From positions 1 to 64,000 of the forward strand of contig QCGD01000003.1 of the NCBI GenBank assembly GCA_003280025.1: a stretch of 64,000 nucleotides of DNA, written 5' to 3'. The position numbers were made by a program, and so were the translations under genes. Position 1 is the stretch's first letter. The number at the start of each line of letters is the position of its first letter. Of this stretch, positions 26,307-36,516 are shown piece after piece. Below the pieces are notes generated by a model, which was not told the DNA's origin, ran no database searches, and saw only the letters and a program-made list of their open reading frames with translations. The DNA is from Prochlorococcus sp. AG-363-P06. Lineage in GTDB: Bacteria; Cyanobacteriota; Cyanobacteriia; PCC-6307; Cyanobiaceae.

Positions 26307-27469
26307 TTTTTAAAAGAATTTTTTAACTCTATATAAACTTTTTCAATAGCATCGATATTTTTTTTAAGTGTATATCTCTCTATTACACGTTCTCTCGCTT
26401 TTTCTCCTAGAGCTTTTGTAAATGCAGGGTGTTCTATCAAAATTGGGATTATTGTTTTTAATTGCGTGCTTACATTATCAGTTGAGATAACTATACCGGC
26501 TCCATTATCTAAAACTTCACCGTCTGCTCCAGCATCTGTGGCTACACAAGCGGTACCAGTAGCCATAGCTTCTAGAAGTGATAAAGATAAACCTTCAACT
26601 AAGCTTGGTAAGAAAAATACTTCTGCTATTTGCATTATTGCGACTCTAGTTTCTAAATCCATTTCGGCACCCCACCATATTAATTTATCTTCACTTAGGT
26701 TAGAAAAACTGTTTTCAAGAGTTGGTTTCATTGGTCCATCTCCAACTATAACTAATTTGCAATTATAGGTTTTTGTTTTTCTCCAAGATCTTAAAAGTGC
26801 TTCGATATTTTTCTCATTGGCAATTCTGCCCATATATAAAAAGATTCTTCCATCTCCAAGTTTTTTTCTAACTGCATCATATTTTTTATTTTTTTCGATC
26901 AAAGGTCCCCAAATATTTTCATCCACACCATTTGGAATAACTATTTGTTTTTCTTTTTTAACTCCTAATTTTGCAAGAACTTTTTTCTGTGTTTCTGAAA
27001 AAACAATTATCCTATTAAACTTACCTAGAGATGGAGCATAAAGTTGATAAGTCAGTTGCTGAGTATTAGCAGTTAAATTTCGGTTCTTTATATCAAATGC
27101 TGGGTGGAATGTTCCTACAAGTGGCAGATTAATTTGATTACACAGTTCAGGGAGCCTAAAGTCTAAAGGAGATAAGGTTAAACTAGCATGCACTATATCT
27201 GGCTTTAATTTTTTTAGTGAAATTTTTAATTCTTTTTCTGCTCTCGGAGAAGGTATTGTATAAACCTGCGATTTTATTAGATATGGGAGACTTACTTCAG
27301 GATTATTGGCAAGGAATAATGGGGTTGATGCTTTTGAATTAGACGGATTATCAAAATGAATAAAACTGACTTTATGCCCTCTATGCTTTAATTCCTTAGT
27401 GGTCGAATTCCCGTAACTAACATTTCCACAAAAAGGAGATTTTTTACCTAACCAGGCAATGTGAGCCAC
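26303..27469 (-). CDS. GT4-family glycosyltransferase
   Basis: A 388-residue GT-B fold glycosyltransferase. The C-terminal domain has the GT4 pattern: FLYMGRIANEKNIEALLRSW, VIVGDGP, FFLPSLVEGLSLSLLEAMATG with the E-x7-E, and DAGADGEVL. The N-terminus (WLGKKSPFCGNVSYGNS TKELKHRGHKV) is the acceptor domain. Donor and acceptor cannot be read from sequence; a glycolipid or cell-envelope sugar is the usual role in this family. It converges with proC. Confidence 0.85.
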   Translation of the reverse strand: MAHIAWLGKKSPFCGNVSYGNSTTKELKHRGHKVSFIHFDNPSNSKASTPLFLANNPEVSLPYLIKSQVYTIPSPRAEKELKISLKKLKPDIVHASLTLSPLDFRLPELCNQINLPLVGTFHPAFDIKNRNLTANTQQLTYQLYAPSLGKFNRIIVFSETQKKVLAKLGVKKEKQIVIPNGVDENIWGPLIEKNKKYDAVRKKLGDGRIFLYMGRIANEKNIEALLRSWRKTKTYNCKLVIVGDGPMKPTLENSFSNLSEDKLIWWGAEMDLETRVAIMQIAEVFFLPSLVEGLSLSLLEAMATGTACVATDAGADGEVLDNGAGIVISTDNVSTQLKTIIPILIEHPAFTKALGEKARERVIERYTLKKNIDAIEKVYIELKNSFKN

Positions 27470-27554
27470 ATTAATTTACTTAACTATTTATTAACTTACC
27501 AGTCAATTTTCTAAACACCGCAATTTTAAAACTTATTAATATTATTAGAAGATA

Positions 27555-28334
27555 TTAAATATATAGTTCTTTCATCATTTTTAGTGAAGATAGTTCTTTG
27601 TCTAATTGAGCAAATATCCAAGTTTCAATAATTAATAATATTTTAAGCCAAACTTTTTTAGGTCCTAATAATTCTCCGTTTGATTTGATTGGTAATTCTG
27701 GGAAAATAAGTCTCTGTAATAGAGCAACTTCTGAAGCATTTATTTTAAGTATACTTTGCGAATCTTCAATTGTTGAGAACCCTTCATGTGGTAAATAATA
27801 ACACTCCCATTGCCAGTCTCCTAAAGGAGCGATAATAGGTGAGCCTGTTTTACAACAATGATTTATAGGTAAATTAATCCCTCCGATTGCTAATAAATGT
27901 ATTAGAGATTGAATACTCATTGAGAGCATTTTTATATCTTCTTCTTTTGGGACTTTGTATAAATAAATTCTATCTAAATGGGCAAGAACGCAAGATAAAT
28001 AATTTTGTTGTTTATCATTATTACCTACTAATAAAAACGTTAGTTCAGTTATGGCTTGGGCGGCTGCAAGAGTTTCAATATTTTTCCCCAGACCAGTATA
28101 GCTTTTAATAATTTTAATTTGACGTATTGATTTAAGACTTCTTTTGCCGAAAATCTGCAAACTTAAATAGTTTAATGGAGAAGCCGAGGTAAGACTACTT
28201 TTTGGCCGCCTTGCACCAGGAGCAGCTAATCTTAAAATACCTACATCATCTGTAAGGATAGTTATTAATCTATCATTCTCACCCAATGGACTTGCTTTAA
28301 TACAAAGACCTTCTAGCCTACTTTCGCCGTTCAT
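27555..28334 (-). CDS. recO: DNA repair protein RecO
   Basis: RecO helps load RecA onto SSB-covered DNA in recombinational repair. The 259-residue protein begins with the OB-fold pattern RLEGLCIKASPLGENDRLITILTDDVGILRLAAPGARRPKS, followed by the helical domain with Cys residues (NHCCKTGSP). It starts directly after the deoC-like stop codon with no gap, so it is part of the hpf-deoC-recO transcript. Confidence 0.92.
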   Translation of the reverse strand: MNGESRLEGLCIKASPLGENDRLITILTDDVGILRLAAPGARRPKSSLTSASPLNYLSLQIFGKRSLKSIRQIKIIKSYTGLGKNIETLAAAQAITELTFLLVGNNDKQQNYLSCVLAHLDRIYLYKVPKEEDIKMLSMSIQSLIHLLAIGGINLPINHCCKTGSPIIAPLGDWQWECYYLPHEGFSTIEDSQSILKINASEVALLQRLIFPELPIKSNGELLGPKKVWLKILLIIETWIFAQLDKELSSLKMMKELYI

Positions 28335-28994
28335 TTAAATATTTCTGACTTCTTCAAAAATTTTGCTAAAATTTGAGGTCCCAACACAGCTAATGCCAGA
28401 ATCAAATAAATCAATAACTTGAGAAAGGTTTTTAATTCCTCCTACAATCTTTATATGGTTTTTTTTGCTTATCATTTTTAATATCTCATCTACATCTAGA
28501 GTAGAAATAGGAGGTCCAAAACCATCACCAAATTGAAAGCTTTTAATTCCCAATTCTAAGGATATTTCTATCGCTTTTACAAAAAGTTCTTTGTCTAATT
28601 TTGTCTTATTAATTATAAGAGTTACAGGGATTGCAGATCTCTTGACCATTTCAATCTCCAGACCAAAAGTATCTATATTTCTTGTTGATAAATTAATAAA
28701 GTTAGGCATATACTCTATGCGATTTGCCCCTTTATCTTTTGCAAAGCCAACAAATTCGTCAATAAAATAAATGGGTAAATCTGCAAATGGATATGAAATA
28801 AGCGCATTTATATTTACACTATGGTTACTCATCGCATTTTTTAAATAGCTAAGATAATTAAGAGAAGTGGAGATGTTTTTTATATTATATTTTTTAATGA
28901 GATCGCAGTTTGATATGAAATCATCCCAATTTAAATAGGGATTAATAATAATTGCATGTATCTTCTGATTTAATTCATATTCAATATTGGACAT
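28335..28994 (-). CDS. deoC: Deoxyribose-phosphate aldolase family protein (DeoC-like)
   Basis: This 219-residue TIM-barrel protein aligns by eye with DeoC, which cleaves 2-deoxyribose-5-phosphate to glyceraldehyde-3-phosphate and acetaldehyde. The Schiff-base lysine position is kept as GIKSFQFGDGFG, though the usual K-T-S-T-G is changed, and the proton-relay lysine as IKIVGGIK. The sequence is diverged, so activity on the canonical substrate is uncertain. It lies between hpf (eight bases) and recO (no gap). Confidence 0.8.
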   Translation of the reverse strand: MSNIEYELNQKIHAIIINPYLNWDDFISNCDLIKKYNIKNISTSLNYLSYLKNAMSNHSVNINALISYPFADLPIYFIDEFVGFAKDKGANRIEYMPNFINLSTRNIDTFGLEIEMVKRSAIPVTLIINKTKLDKELFVKAIEISLELGIKSFQFGDGFGPPISTLDVDEILKMISKKNHIKIVGGIKNLSQVIDLFDSGISCVGTSNFSKIFEEVRNI

Positions 28995-29002
28995 TTTATA
29001 GA

Positions 29003-29587
29003 TTATTTAGCCTGAATTAATCCATACCCACCATGATTTCTTTTATAAATAACTTGAAGCTCATTATTTTTTTTATTGCGAAAAAAATAAAAATTATGAT
29101 CAATTAGATCTAATTGTTTGAGTGCTTCTTCTGATGAAATTGGATTCATTTTGAAGTATTTATTCTTAATATAAGGTTCAGGTAAAATTGCTTCATTTCC
29201 TTCTTTAAATAATTCTTTAACTACAGAATTAGATTCCTCATTTTCATTTAAGAAGGAGTCTTTAGTCTTTAAAGAATTATTGGTTATTGCTTTATTATTT
29301 CTCTCTTTATATTTGCGTAATTTTCTGCAAAGTTTATTTGAAACCAAATCAATACTTGAGTAGAGATTCTCAGTTTTTTCTTCGGCTCTGATAACAGTAC
29401 CATTAGCAAAAATGGTAACTTCTGCAGTTTGGAATGGAATCTTACGATTTTTTTCTATTGATAAGTGAATATCTGCTTCTTTAACGATATCCTTATAATG
29501 ATGAGTTGCTTTTTCTATCTTTGCTTCAGTATATTCTTTTAAAGCTCCTGTAAGTTGAAGATTTTTACCATGGATTAAAATTTTCAT
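29003..29587 (-). CDS. hpf: Long-form ribosome hibernation promoting factor (LrtA)
   Basis: Dimerises 70S ribosomes into inactive 100S particles in stress or darkness; the cyanobacterial version is light-repressed LrtA. The 194-residue protein has the N-terminal S30AE domain (ILIHGKNLQLTGALKEYTEAKI) and a C-terminal dimerisation domain (KYFKMNPISSEEALKQLDLIDHNFYFFRN ending in NHGGYGLI). The long form is complete. It is the first gene of a transcript with deoC and recO, divergent from lipB. Confidence 0.93.
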   Translation of the reverse strand: MKILIHGKNLQLTGALKEYTEAKIEKATHHYKDIVKEADIHLSIEKNRKIPFQTAEVTIFANGTVIRAEEKTENLYSSIDLVSNKLCRKLRKYKERNNKAITNNSLKTKDSFLNENEESNSVVKELFKEGNEAILPEPYIKNKYFKMNPISSEEALKQLDLIDHNFYFFRNKKNNELQVIYKRNHGGYGLIQAK

Positions 29588-29630
29588 AACAAATCTAAAA
29601 ATATTTCTTACTTTCTAAATCTACTTAAAT

Positions 29631-30281
29631 ATGATAAATAGAACAGCAATAATTAAACAACCTGATAAAATTTCATTTTTTAATGACATTTATCAATTAC
29701 AAAATGAATATCAAGAAGCTTTAATTTCGGGTAAATTAAATTCAGATTTTATTTGGATAGGAGAACACCAACTTTGTTATACCTTGGGAAGAGGTTCTAA
29801 TTATCAAAATTTACTATTCTCATTAAATGATCAAATATATGATGTGTTTTTTATCAATAGAGGAGGAGAGGTCACTTGCCATATGCCAGGGCAATTAGTG
29901 ATTTATTTGGTTTTAGATTTGAAAAATTTCAAAAAGGATTTAAATTGGTATTTAAGAAAAATTGAAAAAACTATCATACAAATTCTTAGAAGTTTCAATA
30001 TTAACTGCAATACTAAAAAAGGTTTAACGGGTGTTTGGATAGGGAATAAGAAAATTGCTTCAATTGGTATTGGATGCAAAAGATGGGTAACAATCAATGG
30101 ATTCTCTATTAATGTTGATTGTGATTTATCTAATTTTAATAAGATTATTCCATGTGGAATTAAAGATTGTCTTATGGCAAATATGTCTGATTACACTGAA
30201 AATATAACTATTGAAAAAGTTAAGAGAATTGTTAAAAAAGTCATTAAGGAAGAATTTAATTTTAATTTTGTACCAAAATAG
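29631..30281 (+). CDS. lipB: Octanoyl-[acyl-carrier protein] transferase
   Basis: Moves the octanoyl group from ACP to lipoyl domains, the first step of lipoate synthesis. The 216-residue protein has [32 protein letters not shown], the catalytic lysine in [11 protein letters not shown] and the nucleophile cysteine in [10 protein letters not shown]. One obvious client in this window is the E2 subunit encoded by pdhC. The acyl-CoA synthetase gene follows 30 bases later. Confidence 0.94.
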   Translation: MINRTAIIKQPDKISFFNDIYQLQNEYQEALISGKLNSDFIWIGEHQLCYTLGRGSNYQNLLFSLNDQIYDVFFINRGGEVTCHMPGQLVIYLVLDLKNFKKDLNWYLRKIEKTIIQILRSFNINCNTKKGLTGVWIGNKKIASIGIGCKRWVTINGFSINVDCDLSNFNKIIPCGIKDCLMANMSDYTENITIEKVKRIVKKVIKEEFNFNFVPK

Positions 30282-30311
30282 AAAAATAAAAAGCTTTTAA
30301 AAGTTTTAAAT

Positions 30312-32261
30312 ATGAATGATTTAGCATATTGTCGTGGAGACAAATCTATTTCTAGAAATGATAAATTTACTAGTAATAGAAATGACATAGAGAACCTTAT
30401 TCATGTAGATCAAATATGGGAGTACTTAAAATTCAAATGTGGAGATATCTTAGCGGTAAGTGATTTAAGGGGTAAAAACAAAGAAAAATTTTCTTATTCT
30501 GAATTGGCAGATTTAATAACAAAAGTCTCTAAATCTTTTAAAAATTATGGATTAGTAAAAGGTGATGTCGTTACTGTAATATCTGAAAATTCGCCAAGAT
30601 GGTTAATAGCTGATCAAGGTTTAATGCGCTTAGGAGCTATAAATGCTGTAAGAGGTATTAATTCACCATCAGTAGAATTGGAATATATTATTGAACACTC
30701 AAATTCAGTTGGGCTAATAGTCCAATCAAAGGAGACTTGGCTGAAGTTAAACCAAAAAGAAGAATTAACAAAAAGGCTTAAATTTATAATCAATCTAGAA
30801 GATGAGGAATTTGAAAGTTTAATTAGTTGGAGTCAATTTATTAAAGGAGCAGAAAAAGAAAATTCTCAAAATAATGTTTTTGAAAAAGATAATCTCCAAA
30901 TTAATGATATTGCCACAATACTCTATACATCTGGAACAACAGGCAAGCCAAAAGGAGTACCTTTGACACATGCAAATTTCTTACATCAAATAATAAATCT
31001 AGCCTACATTGCAGATCCAGATCCAGGTACTTCTGTATTAAGTGTATTGCCTATCTGGCATTCTTATGAAAGAAGCGCAGAATACTTCTTCTTTTCATGC
31101 GGTTGTACTCAATATTATACAATTCCAAAATTCCTGAAAGACGATATTACTCAAATCAAACCTGTTGTCATGGCTACTGTACCAAGATTATGGGAGGCAA
31201 TACATGACGGTTTTTTTCAGGCTTTAAAAAAAATGCCATCTAATAAACAGAGACTTTTGAAGTTTTTGATAAAGAATAGTTCTTCTGTTAAAAAGAATCT
31301 TAGAAAGATAAAAAATTTAGATATTAATCAAATTAGTTTAATTGCTAAAATACCCCTATTAGGTTCTTGTTTTGTAAGATTCCCTTTGCATAAATTGGCT
31401 ACTGTTTTTTTATGGCCAAGTATCCTTAGACAATTATGTGGTGAGAAACTTAAATTCCCAATTAATGGAGGAGGTGCTCTTCCAGAACATGTGGATTTGT
31501 TTTTTGAATCTCTAGGTATAGATGTTTTGGTGGGGTATGGATTAACAGAAACAAGTCCAGTATTAACTTGCAGAAGAAGAGATTTGAATGTTAGGGGATC
31601 TTCTGGGCAGCCTTTGAATTTTACAGAAATTAAAATAGTCAATGAAGATAAAACAAAGATTTTGAATTTTAGAGAAATAGGCAAAATTCTTGTTAAAGGA
31701 CCTCAAGTGATGAAAGGTTATTTAAATAATGAGTTAGCTACAAAAGATGTTTTATCCAAAGATGGTTGGTTTGATACTGGCGATTTAGGTTTTCTAATAC
31801 CGAATGGATCTCTATTCATAACAGGAAGAGCCAAAGATACAATCGTTCTTTCCAGTGGAGAAAATATAGAGCCTAATCCTTTAGAAACTGAAATTCTTAG
31901 TTCTGAATTTATTAATCAGATTCAATTGGTCGGCCAAGATAAAAAATGTTTAACTGCTCTTGTTGTTCCCAATATTGAATTGGTAGAAAATAAATTCTTA
32001 GAGAAAGATCTCTCAAAATTAAATTTAAATAAAAATGTTGGTTCATTTTTTAAATCGCAAATCAATAATTTGCTTAAAAACAGATTAGGCTCAAGATTTG
32101 AGGAACAAATTTTAGATTGTTATTTTGTGGATGCTTTCAATTTGGAAAATGGGTTATTAACTCAAACTCTTAAGCAGAAAAGAAAAGAAATAGAAAAACT
32201 ATATTCAACACAAATAGAAAGTATGTATGAAAAACAAATTAAAACAGAAAATCTCATTTGA
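30312..32261 (+). CDS. Long-chain acyl-CoA/acyl-ACP synthetase (AMP-forming)
   Basis: Activates fatty acids through an acyl-adenylate. The 649-residue protein shows the AMP-binding P-loop YTSGTTGKPKGVPLTH near residue 204, the VGYGLTETSPVL A5 motif, the GWFDTGDLGFL A7 motif, and GRAKDTIVLSSGENIEPNPLE (hinge). Length and motif set match the cyanobacterial synthetase (Slr1609/Aas type) that recycles free fatty acids released from membranes. A soluble or peripherally membrane-bound location is expected. Confidence 0.92.
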   Translation: MNDLAYCRGDKSISRNDKFTSNRNDIENLIHVDQIWEYLKFKCGDILAVSDLRGKNKEKFSYSELADLITKVSKSFKNYGLVKGDVVTVISENSPRWLIADQGLMRLGAINAVRGINSPSVELEYIIEHSNSVGLIVQSKETWLKLNQKEELTKRLKFIINLEDEEFESLISWSQFIKGAEKENSQNNVFEKDNLQINDIATILYTSGTTGKPKGVPLTHANFLHQIINLAYIADPDPGTSVLSVLPIWHSYERSAEYFFFSCGCTQYYTIPKFLKDDITQIKPVVMATVPRLWEAIHDGFFQALKKMPSNKQRLLKFLIKNSSSVKKNLRKIKNLDINQISLIAKIPLLGSCFVRFPLHKLATVFLWPSILRQLCGEKLKFPINGGGALPEHVDLFFESLGIDVLVGYGLTETSPVLTCRRRDLNVRGSSGQPLNFTEIKIVNEDKTKILNFREIGKILVKGPQVMKGYLNNELATKDVLSKDGWFDTGDLGFLIPNGSLFITGRAKDTIVLSSGENIEPNPLETEILSSEFINQIQLVGQDKKCLTALVVPNIELVENKFLEKDLSKLNLNKNVGSFFKSQINNLLKNRLGSRFEEQILDCYFVDAFNLENGLLTQTLKQKRKEIEKLYSTQIESMYEKQIKTENLI

Positions 32262-32294
32262 ATTATCTATATTAAAAATGTAATTTAATTTTTT

Positions 32295-32738
32295 ATGGAA
32301 ACAAAAAACTCAATATCTATTAAACGTTCAATAGCTATAAAAGCTATAGTTACCCGAACTTGGAAAGAAGATGCTGAAAAGGAATTAAGTAGAGCAATTT
32401 CTAACATTGATCAACAATTATCACAATTAGAACAAGAGGGGCAGCAAATAGCTAATAACATTAGATCCCAATCAGTAAACCCTTTAGATCCTCGGGTTCA
32501 AGAACAAGTTAGTCAAGTGCAGCAACAAGTCGCAGCAAAAAGGAATGAAATTGAGGAGCAAAAAAGAAATCTACTTCAACAACAGAGCCAAGTGCGTGAA
32601 TTAAAAATGGATGAAATTGTTGATCAAGGGCAAGTAGATAGCTTCTGTGATGTCTCTGTTGGAGATAATCTTATTGAAAAGATGCAAGTCTCAATAACAG
32701 TGAAAGATGGAATTATTCAATCTATAGATAATAACTAA
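32295..32738 (+). CDS. YlqD-family coiled-coil protein
   Basis: A 147-residue protein with a short N-terminal strand (ISIKRSIAIKAIVTRTWKED), a long Gln/Glu-rich coiled coil (about residues 25-105), and a C-terminal beta hairpin (VSVGDNLIEKMQVSITVKDG). This layout is that of YlqD-like proteins, function unknown. It follows the acyl-CoA synthetase by 33 bases. No catalytic motifs. Confidence 0.8.
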   Translation: METKNSISIKRSIAIKAIVTRTWKEDAEKELSRAISNIDQQLSQLEQEGQQIANNIRSQSVNPLDPRVQEQVSQVQQQVAAKRNEIEEQKRNLLQQQSQVRELKMDEIVDQGQVDSFCDVSVGDNLIEKMQVSITVKDGIIQSIDNN

Positions 32739-32848
32739 ATAAAATTATCCTTTTTAAAACAAAATTTTTATAAAAAGGTCTTAATTGCTGCCTATCAAAA
32801 ATATTACTTTCTTTAGTTTGAAGAGTTCCCAGCGTGATCATGATTTCG

Positions 32849-32854
32849 TATAAT
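32849..32854 (+). promoter_or_regulatory. Likely -10 box of the pdhC promoter
   Basis: TATAAT lies 91 bases before the pdhC start within a 206-base intergenic gap. No good -35 is spaced correctly, common in this genus. The resulting leader would include the palindromic AGGGGCCCT (about 32870-32879) and ACTGTAGACAGT (about 32891-32902), which could form small hairpins. Confidence 0.4.
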
Positions 32855-32944
32855 AAGTTCAAGAGTTTAAAGGGGCCCTAACCATTAAGACTGTAGACAG
32901 TTTGGTAGATAATCCCTAAAAACCAATGTAATAACAATTTTCTT

Positions 32945-34312
32945 ATGTCTCACGAAATATTCATGCCTGCGTTGAGTTCTACTATGACAGAAGGCAAGAT
33001 TGTGGAATGGTTGAAAAATCCTGGAGATAAAGTTGAAAGAGGAGAATCTGTCTTGGTAGTGGAATCGGATAAGGCAGATATGGATGTGGAATCTTTTCAG
33101 GATGGATATCTTGCAGTAGTTTTAATGCCTGCTGGTAGTACTGCACCAGTAGGAGAAACTATAGGGATTATTGTGGAAAACGAGAATGATATAGCTTCAG
33201 TTCAAGAACAAAACAAAGTAAATAAGCCTAAAGTGTCTAATTCAGACCAAGTTGATTTAGCGAGTAAAAAGACTGAAGAAAAGCCCAAAATTAACAATAA
33301 ATCTACTAAAAAAGAAGAGCCAGAAGTCATCTTTAAAAGTGAACAGCCTCTTTCCACTTTTAATAGGGATAAAGTTAATGCTGCTACAAATAATAATTCT
33401 TCTAGGGTAATAGCATCTCCAAGAGCAAAGAAACTTGCTTCTCAAATGGGTGTTGACTTGACAAAAGTTAATGGGTCGGGACCTCACGGTAGGATTCAGG
33501 CTGATGATGTTTTAAAAGCTAATGGGCAACCTGTATCTATCCCATGGATTGGAGAAGGTAGTTCCCCTGCTAGCCTTTCTAGTGCCAATCTTCGAGTTGA
33601 AAGTAAATCAGAAACATCTGGGAAGAGTTTTGGGAATCCAGGAGAAACTGTTCAATTTAATACTCTTCAAAAAGCGGTAAATAAAAATATGGAGTCTAGT
33701 TTAGATGTTCCATGTTTTAGGGTTGGATACTCCATTAATACAGATAAGTTGGATAATTTCTACAAAAAGGTAAAACAGAATGGGGTTACTATGACTGCCT
33801 TACTAGTAAAGGCAGTTGCAAAGACACTTAAGAAACATCCTCAAGTTAATTCAAGTTTCTCAGAAAATGGAATCTCTTATCCAGAAAATATAAATATTGC
33901 TGTAGCTGTTGCTATGGAAGATGGTGGTTTAATAACTCCAGTATTAAAAGAACCCTGCAATACTGATTTATTTGAATTATCTAGAGCTTGGAAAGATCTT
34001 GTAAAAAGATCAAGAGCAAAACAATTAGAACCTGATGAATACTCAACTGGAACCTTTACTTTGTCTAATCTAGGAATGTTTGGAGTTGATAGATTTGATG
34101 CAATACTTCCTCCTGGTACCGGAGCTATTTTAGCCATAGCATCTTCGAAGCCAACAGTTGTTGCTAATAGTGATGGTTCTATATCGGTTAAAAAAATAAT
34201 GCAAGTGAATCTAACCGCTGATCATAGAGTCATTTATGGAGCTGATGGAGCTTCCTTCTTAAAAGACTTATCTTATCTAATTGAAAATGAGCCAGAGATA
34301 CTTGTATCCTAG
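32945..34312 (+). CDS. pdhC: Pyruvate dehydrogenase E2 (dihydrolipoamide acetyltransferase)
   Basis: E2 core of the pyruvate dehydrogenase complex, transferring acetyl to CoA. The 455-residue protein has a lipoyl domain with the modified lysine in ESDKADMDVES (about residue 43), a Lys/Glu-rich linker, a peripheral subunit-binding domain (ASPRAKKLASQMGVDLTKVNGSGPHGRI), and a catalytic acetyltransferase domain ending with the active-site LTADHRVIYGADGASFL. A single lipoyl domain is usual in cyanobacteria. queA begins six bases downstream. Confidence 0.95.
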   Translation: MSHEIFMPALSSTMTEGKIVEWLKNPGDKVERGESVLVVESDKADMDVESFQDGYLAVVLMPAGSTAPVGETIGIIVENENDIASVQEQNKVNKPKVSNSDQVDLASKKTEEKPKINNKSTKKEEPEVIFKSEQPLSTFNRDKVNAATNNNSSRVIASPRAKKLASQMGVDLTKVNGSGPHGRIQADDVLKANGQPVSIPWIGEGSSPASLSSANLRVESKSETSGKSFGNPGETVQFNTLQKAVNKNMESSLDVPCFRVGYSINTDKLDNFYKKVKQNGVTMTALLVKAVAKTLKKHPQVNSSFSENGISYPENINIAVAVAMEDGGLITPVLKEPCNTDLFELSRAWKDLVKRSRAKQLEPDEYSTGTFTLSNLGMFGVDRFDAILPPGTGAILAIASSKPTVVANSDGSISVKKIMQVNLTADHRVIYGADGASFLKDLSYLIENEPEILVS

Positions 34313-34318
34313 ATTTAA

Positions 34319-35443
34319 TTGAATTTGAAAATTGATAATCAAGAAATAGATCATAAGCTTGAAGCATATGATTACTTTCTTGATTCATCATTAATTGCGA
34401 GTAAACCTTCTAAGATTAGGCACGAATCTAGATTGATGATAGTTAGAGATAGTTCGTTAGAAGAAGACTTTTCAACTAATAAATTTACTAAGAATCTTGT
34501 AGATGAATTCAGAGAGGGAGATCTGGTTGTTGTTAATGATACAAAGGTAATGAAGGCAAGGTTAAAGGTTGAATTAGAAAATGGAAGAATAGTCGAATTA
34601 TTAGTTTTGGAGAAATCACATAAATCTACTTGGCTATGTTTGGCAAAGCCTGCTAAGAAATTAAAAAAAAATAGAAAATTAAATTTAACAGCTCCCTTGG
34701 CACAAAATATTCAATTGAATATTTCTGGGGTTGATGAAGAAACTGGAGGGAGACTTATTAAGTTCCCAGAAAATATAAATGATCTCAATTCAATGAATAA
34801 ACTCCTTGAAATATATGGAGAGATTCCACTCCCTCCATATATAAAAAGTACAGAAAAAGAGTCTTTTCATGAGAATAGTTATCAAACTGAGTATGCAAGT
34901 AATCCAGGCGCAGTTGCTGCCCCAACAGCAGGTTTACATTTAAGTAAAAGTCTTATCTCAAATTTAAAAAAAAAAGGAGTTTTGGTAATGGCTATAACCT
35001 TGCATGTGGGTTATGGAACATTTAAACCAATTGATCAAGAAGATTTATCTAACTTAAAACTTCATAAAGAGTGGGTTAGCGTTAGTAGGAAAGTAGTGGA
35101 AGAAATAAAAAGAATAAAGCAAACAGACAGAAGAATAATAGCTATTGGAACAACTAGCGTAAGAGCTCTTGAAAGTTGCTATTCACATGAAATTAATAAC
35201 TTTATTCCTATCGCCAAGTATGTTGATTTAGTAATTAAGCCAGGTTATAAATTTAAGGTGGTTGATGGATTATTAACTAATTTTCATCTACCTAAAAGTT
35301 CATTATTACTATTAGTAAGTGCGATGATCGGGAGGCAAAGATTATTAGATTTGTATAAAAAAGCCATAAAAGAAAAATTTAGGTTTTTCTCTTATGGCGA
35401 TGCGATGTATATTTCACCAGAGTCATTTCTGGAGAAAAAATAA
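34319..35443 (+). CDS. queA: S-adenosylmethionine:tRNA ribosyltransferase-isomerase
   Basis: Adds the epoxycyclopentane ring of epoxyqueuosine to tRNA from SAM. The 374-residue protein shows DYFLDSSLIASKP, LVVVNDTKVMKARL, NPGAVAAPTAGLH, HVGYGTFKP, and TTSVRALES, followed by NFHLPKSSLLLLVSAM. It starts at TTG 34319, six bases after pdhC. It ends three bases before the convergent cysK stop. Confidence 0.95.
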   Translation: MNLKIDNQEIDHKLEAYDYFLDSSLIASKPSKIRHESRLMIVRDSSLEEDFSTNKFTKNLVDEFREGDLVVVNDTKVMKARLKVELENGRIVELLVLEKSHKSTWLCLAKPAKKLKKNRKLNLTAPLAQNIQLNISGVDEETGGRLIKFPENINDLNSMNKLLEIYGEIPLPPYIKSTEKESFHENSYQTEYASNPGAVAAPTAGLHLSKSLISNLKKKGVLVMAITLHVGYGTFKPIDQEDLSNLKLHKEWVSVSRKVVEEIKRIKQTDRRIIAIGTTSVRALESCYSHEINNFIPIAKYVDLVIKPGYKFKVVDGLLTNFHLPKSSLLLLVSAMIGRQRLLDLYKKAIKEKFRFFSYGDAMYISPESFLEKK

Positions 35444-35445
35444 AT

Positions 35446-36432
35446 TTAAGCTTTGACTGGTTCTTGAATTATGCCGCTTGGAACATCATTAAACATAATT
35501 GATGATAAATACCTCTCTGCTAAATCAGGTAGAACAACTACGATAGTTTTGCCAGCATATTCGTCTTGTTCTGCTAATCTAACAGCAGCAGCAGCAGCAG
35601 CTCCACAAGATATACCTACTAATAAACCCTCCTCTTTAGCTAATCTAAGAGCCATTTCAACTGACTCGTCATTTGTAACCTGTTCAACTTTATCAACAAT
35701 TGATAAGTCAAGGTTCTTAGGAATAAATCCAGCTCCGATCCCTTGTATTTTATGAGGTCCGGATTTAACTTCTTCTCCATTCATGGTCTGAGTAATAACA
35801 GGACTATGTGATGGTTCTACAGCTACAGAAGTAATATTCTTACGCTTTTCTTGCTTAATGTATCTTGAGACTCCTGTAATTGTGCCGCCTGTTCCAACTC
35901 CTGCAACCAAAACGTCAATTGCACCATCACAATCATCCCAAATTTCTGGTCCAGTAGTTTTGAAATGAATTTCAGGGTTTGCTGGATTATCAAATTGACC
36001 TGGCATGAAATATTGAGAAGGATTACTGTCTGCAATTTCTTTAGCTTTAGCGATTGCTCCAGGCATACCTTTAGAGGCCTCTGTTAAAACAATTTCAGCC
36101 CCTAATACTGCCATTACTCTTCTCCTCTCAATTGACATAGATTCTGGCATTGTAAGTATTAGTTTGTAACCTCTTGCTGAAGCAGTAAAAGCGAGGGCAA
36201 TTCCTGTATTCCCAGAAGTAGGCTCAACAATCGTTTTTTCTTTTGTAAGCTTCCCACTTTTCTCTGCATCCCAAATCATATTTGCGCCAATCCTACATTT
36301 CACACTGTATGCAGGGTTTCTCCCCTCGATTTTTGCTAATACAGTAGCCTTAGCGTTTTTGGTAACTGATTTTAATTTTACTAATGGAGTGTTTCCAATA
36401 GCAAAACTGTTGTCCTCATAAATTCTTGCCAT
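35446..36432 (-). CDS. cysK: Cysteine synthase A (O-acetylserine sulfhydrylase)
   Basis: Makes cysteine from O-acetylserine and sulfide with PLP. The 328-residue protein starts with [11 protein letters not shown]. The PLP lysine position is within the [11 protein letters not shown] block (S-V-K), and further motifs are [10 protein letters not shown] (phosphate loop), the [14 protein letters not shown] loop and [11 protein letters not shown]. Most CysK proteins read PSFSVKDR here, so the Cys after the lysine is a minor variation seen in cyanobacteria. It is the last gene of a sulfur amino acid cluster on the minus strand. Confidence 0.95.
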   Translation of the reverse strand: MARIYEDNSFAIGNTPLVKLKSVTKNAKATVLAKIEGRNPAYSVKCRIGANMIWDAEKSGKLTKEKTIVEPTSGNTGIALAFTASARGYKLILTMPESMSIERRRVMAVLGAEIVLTEASKGMPGAIAKAKEIADSNPSQYFMPGQFDNPANPEIHFKTTGPEIWDDCDGAIDVLVAGVGTGGTITGVSRYIKQEKRKNITSVAVEPSHSPVITQTMNGEEVKSGPHKIQGIGAGFIPKNLDLSIVDKVEQVTNDESVEMALRLAKEEGLLVGISCGAAAAAAVRLAEQDEYAGKTIVVVLPDLAERYLSSIMFNDVPSGIIQEPVKA

Positions 36433-36516
36433 TTATATATTGAGAAAATATATTTTCATACTAACTATTTTTTAAGAAAAGACTATATAAGTTTCTAAAC
36501 AGTAAAGACTAGGAAT

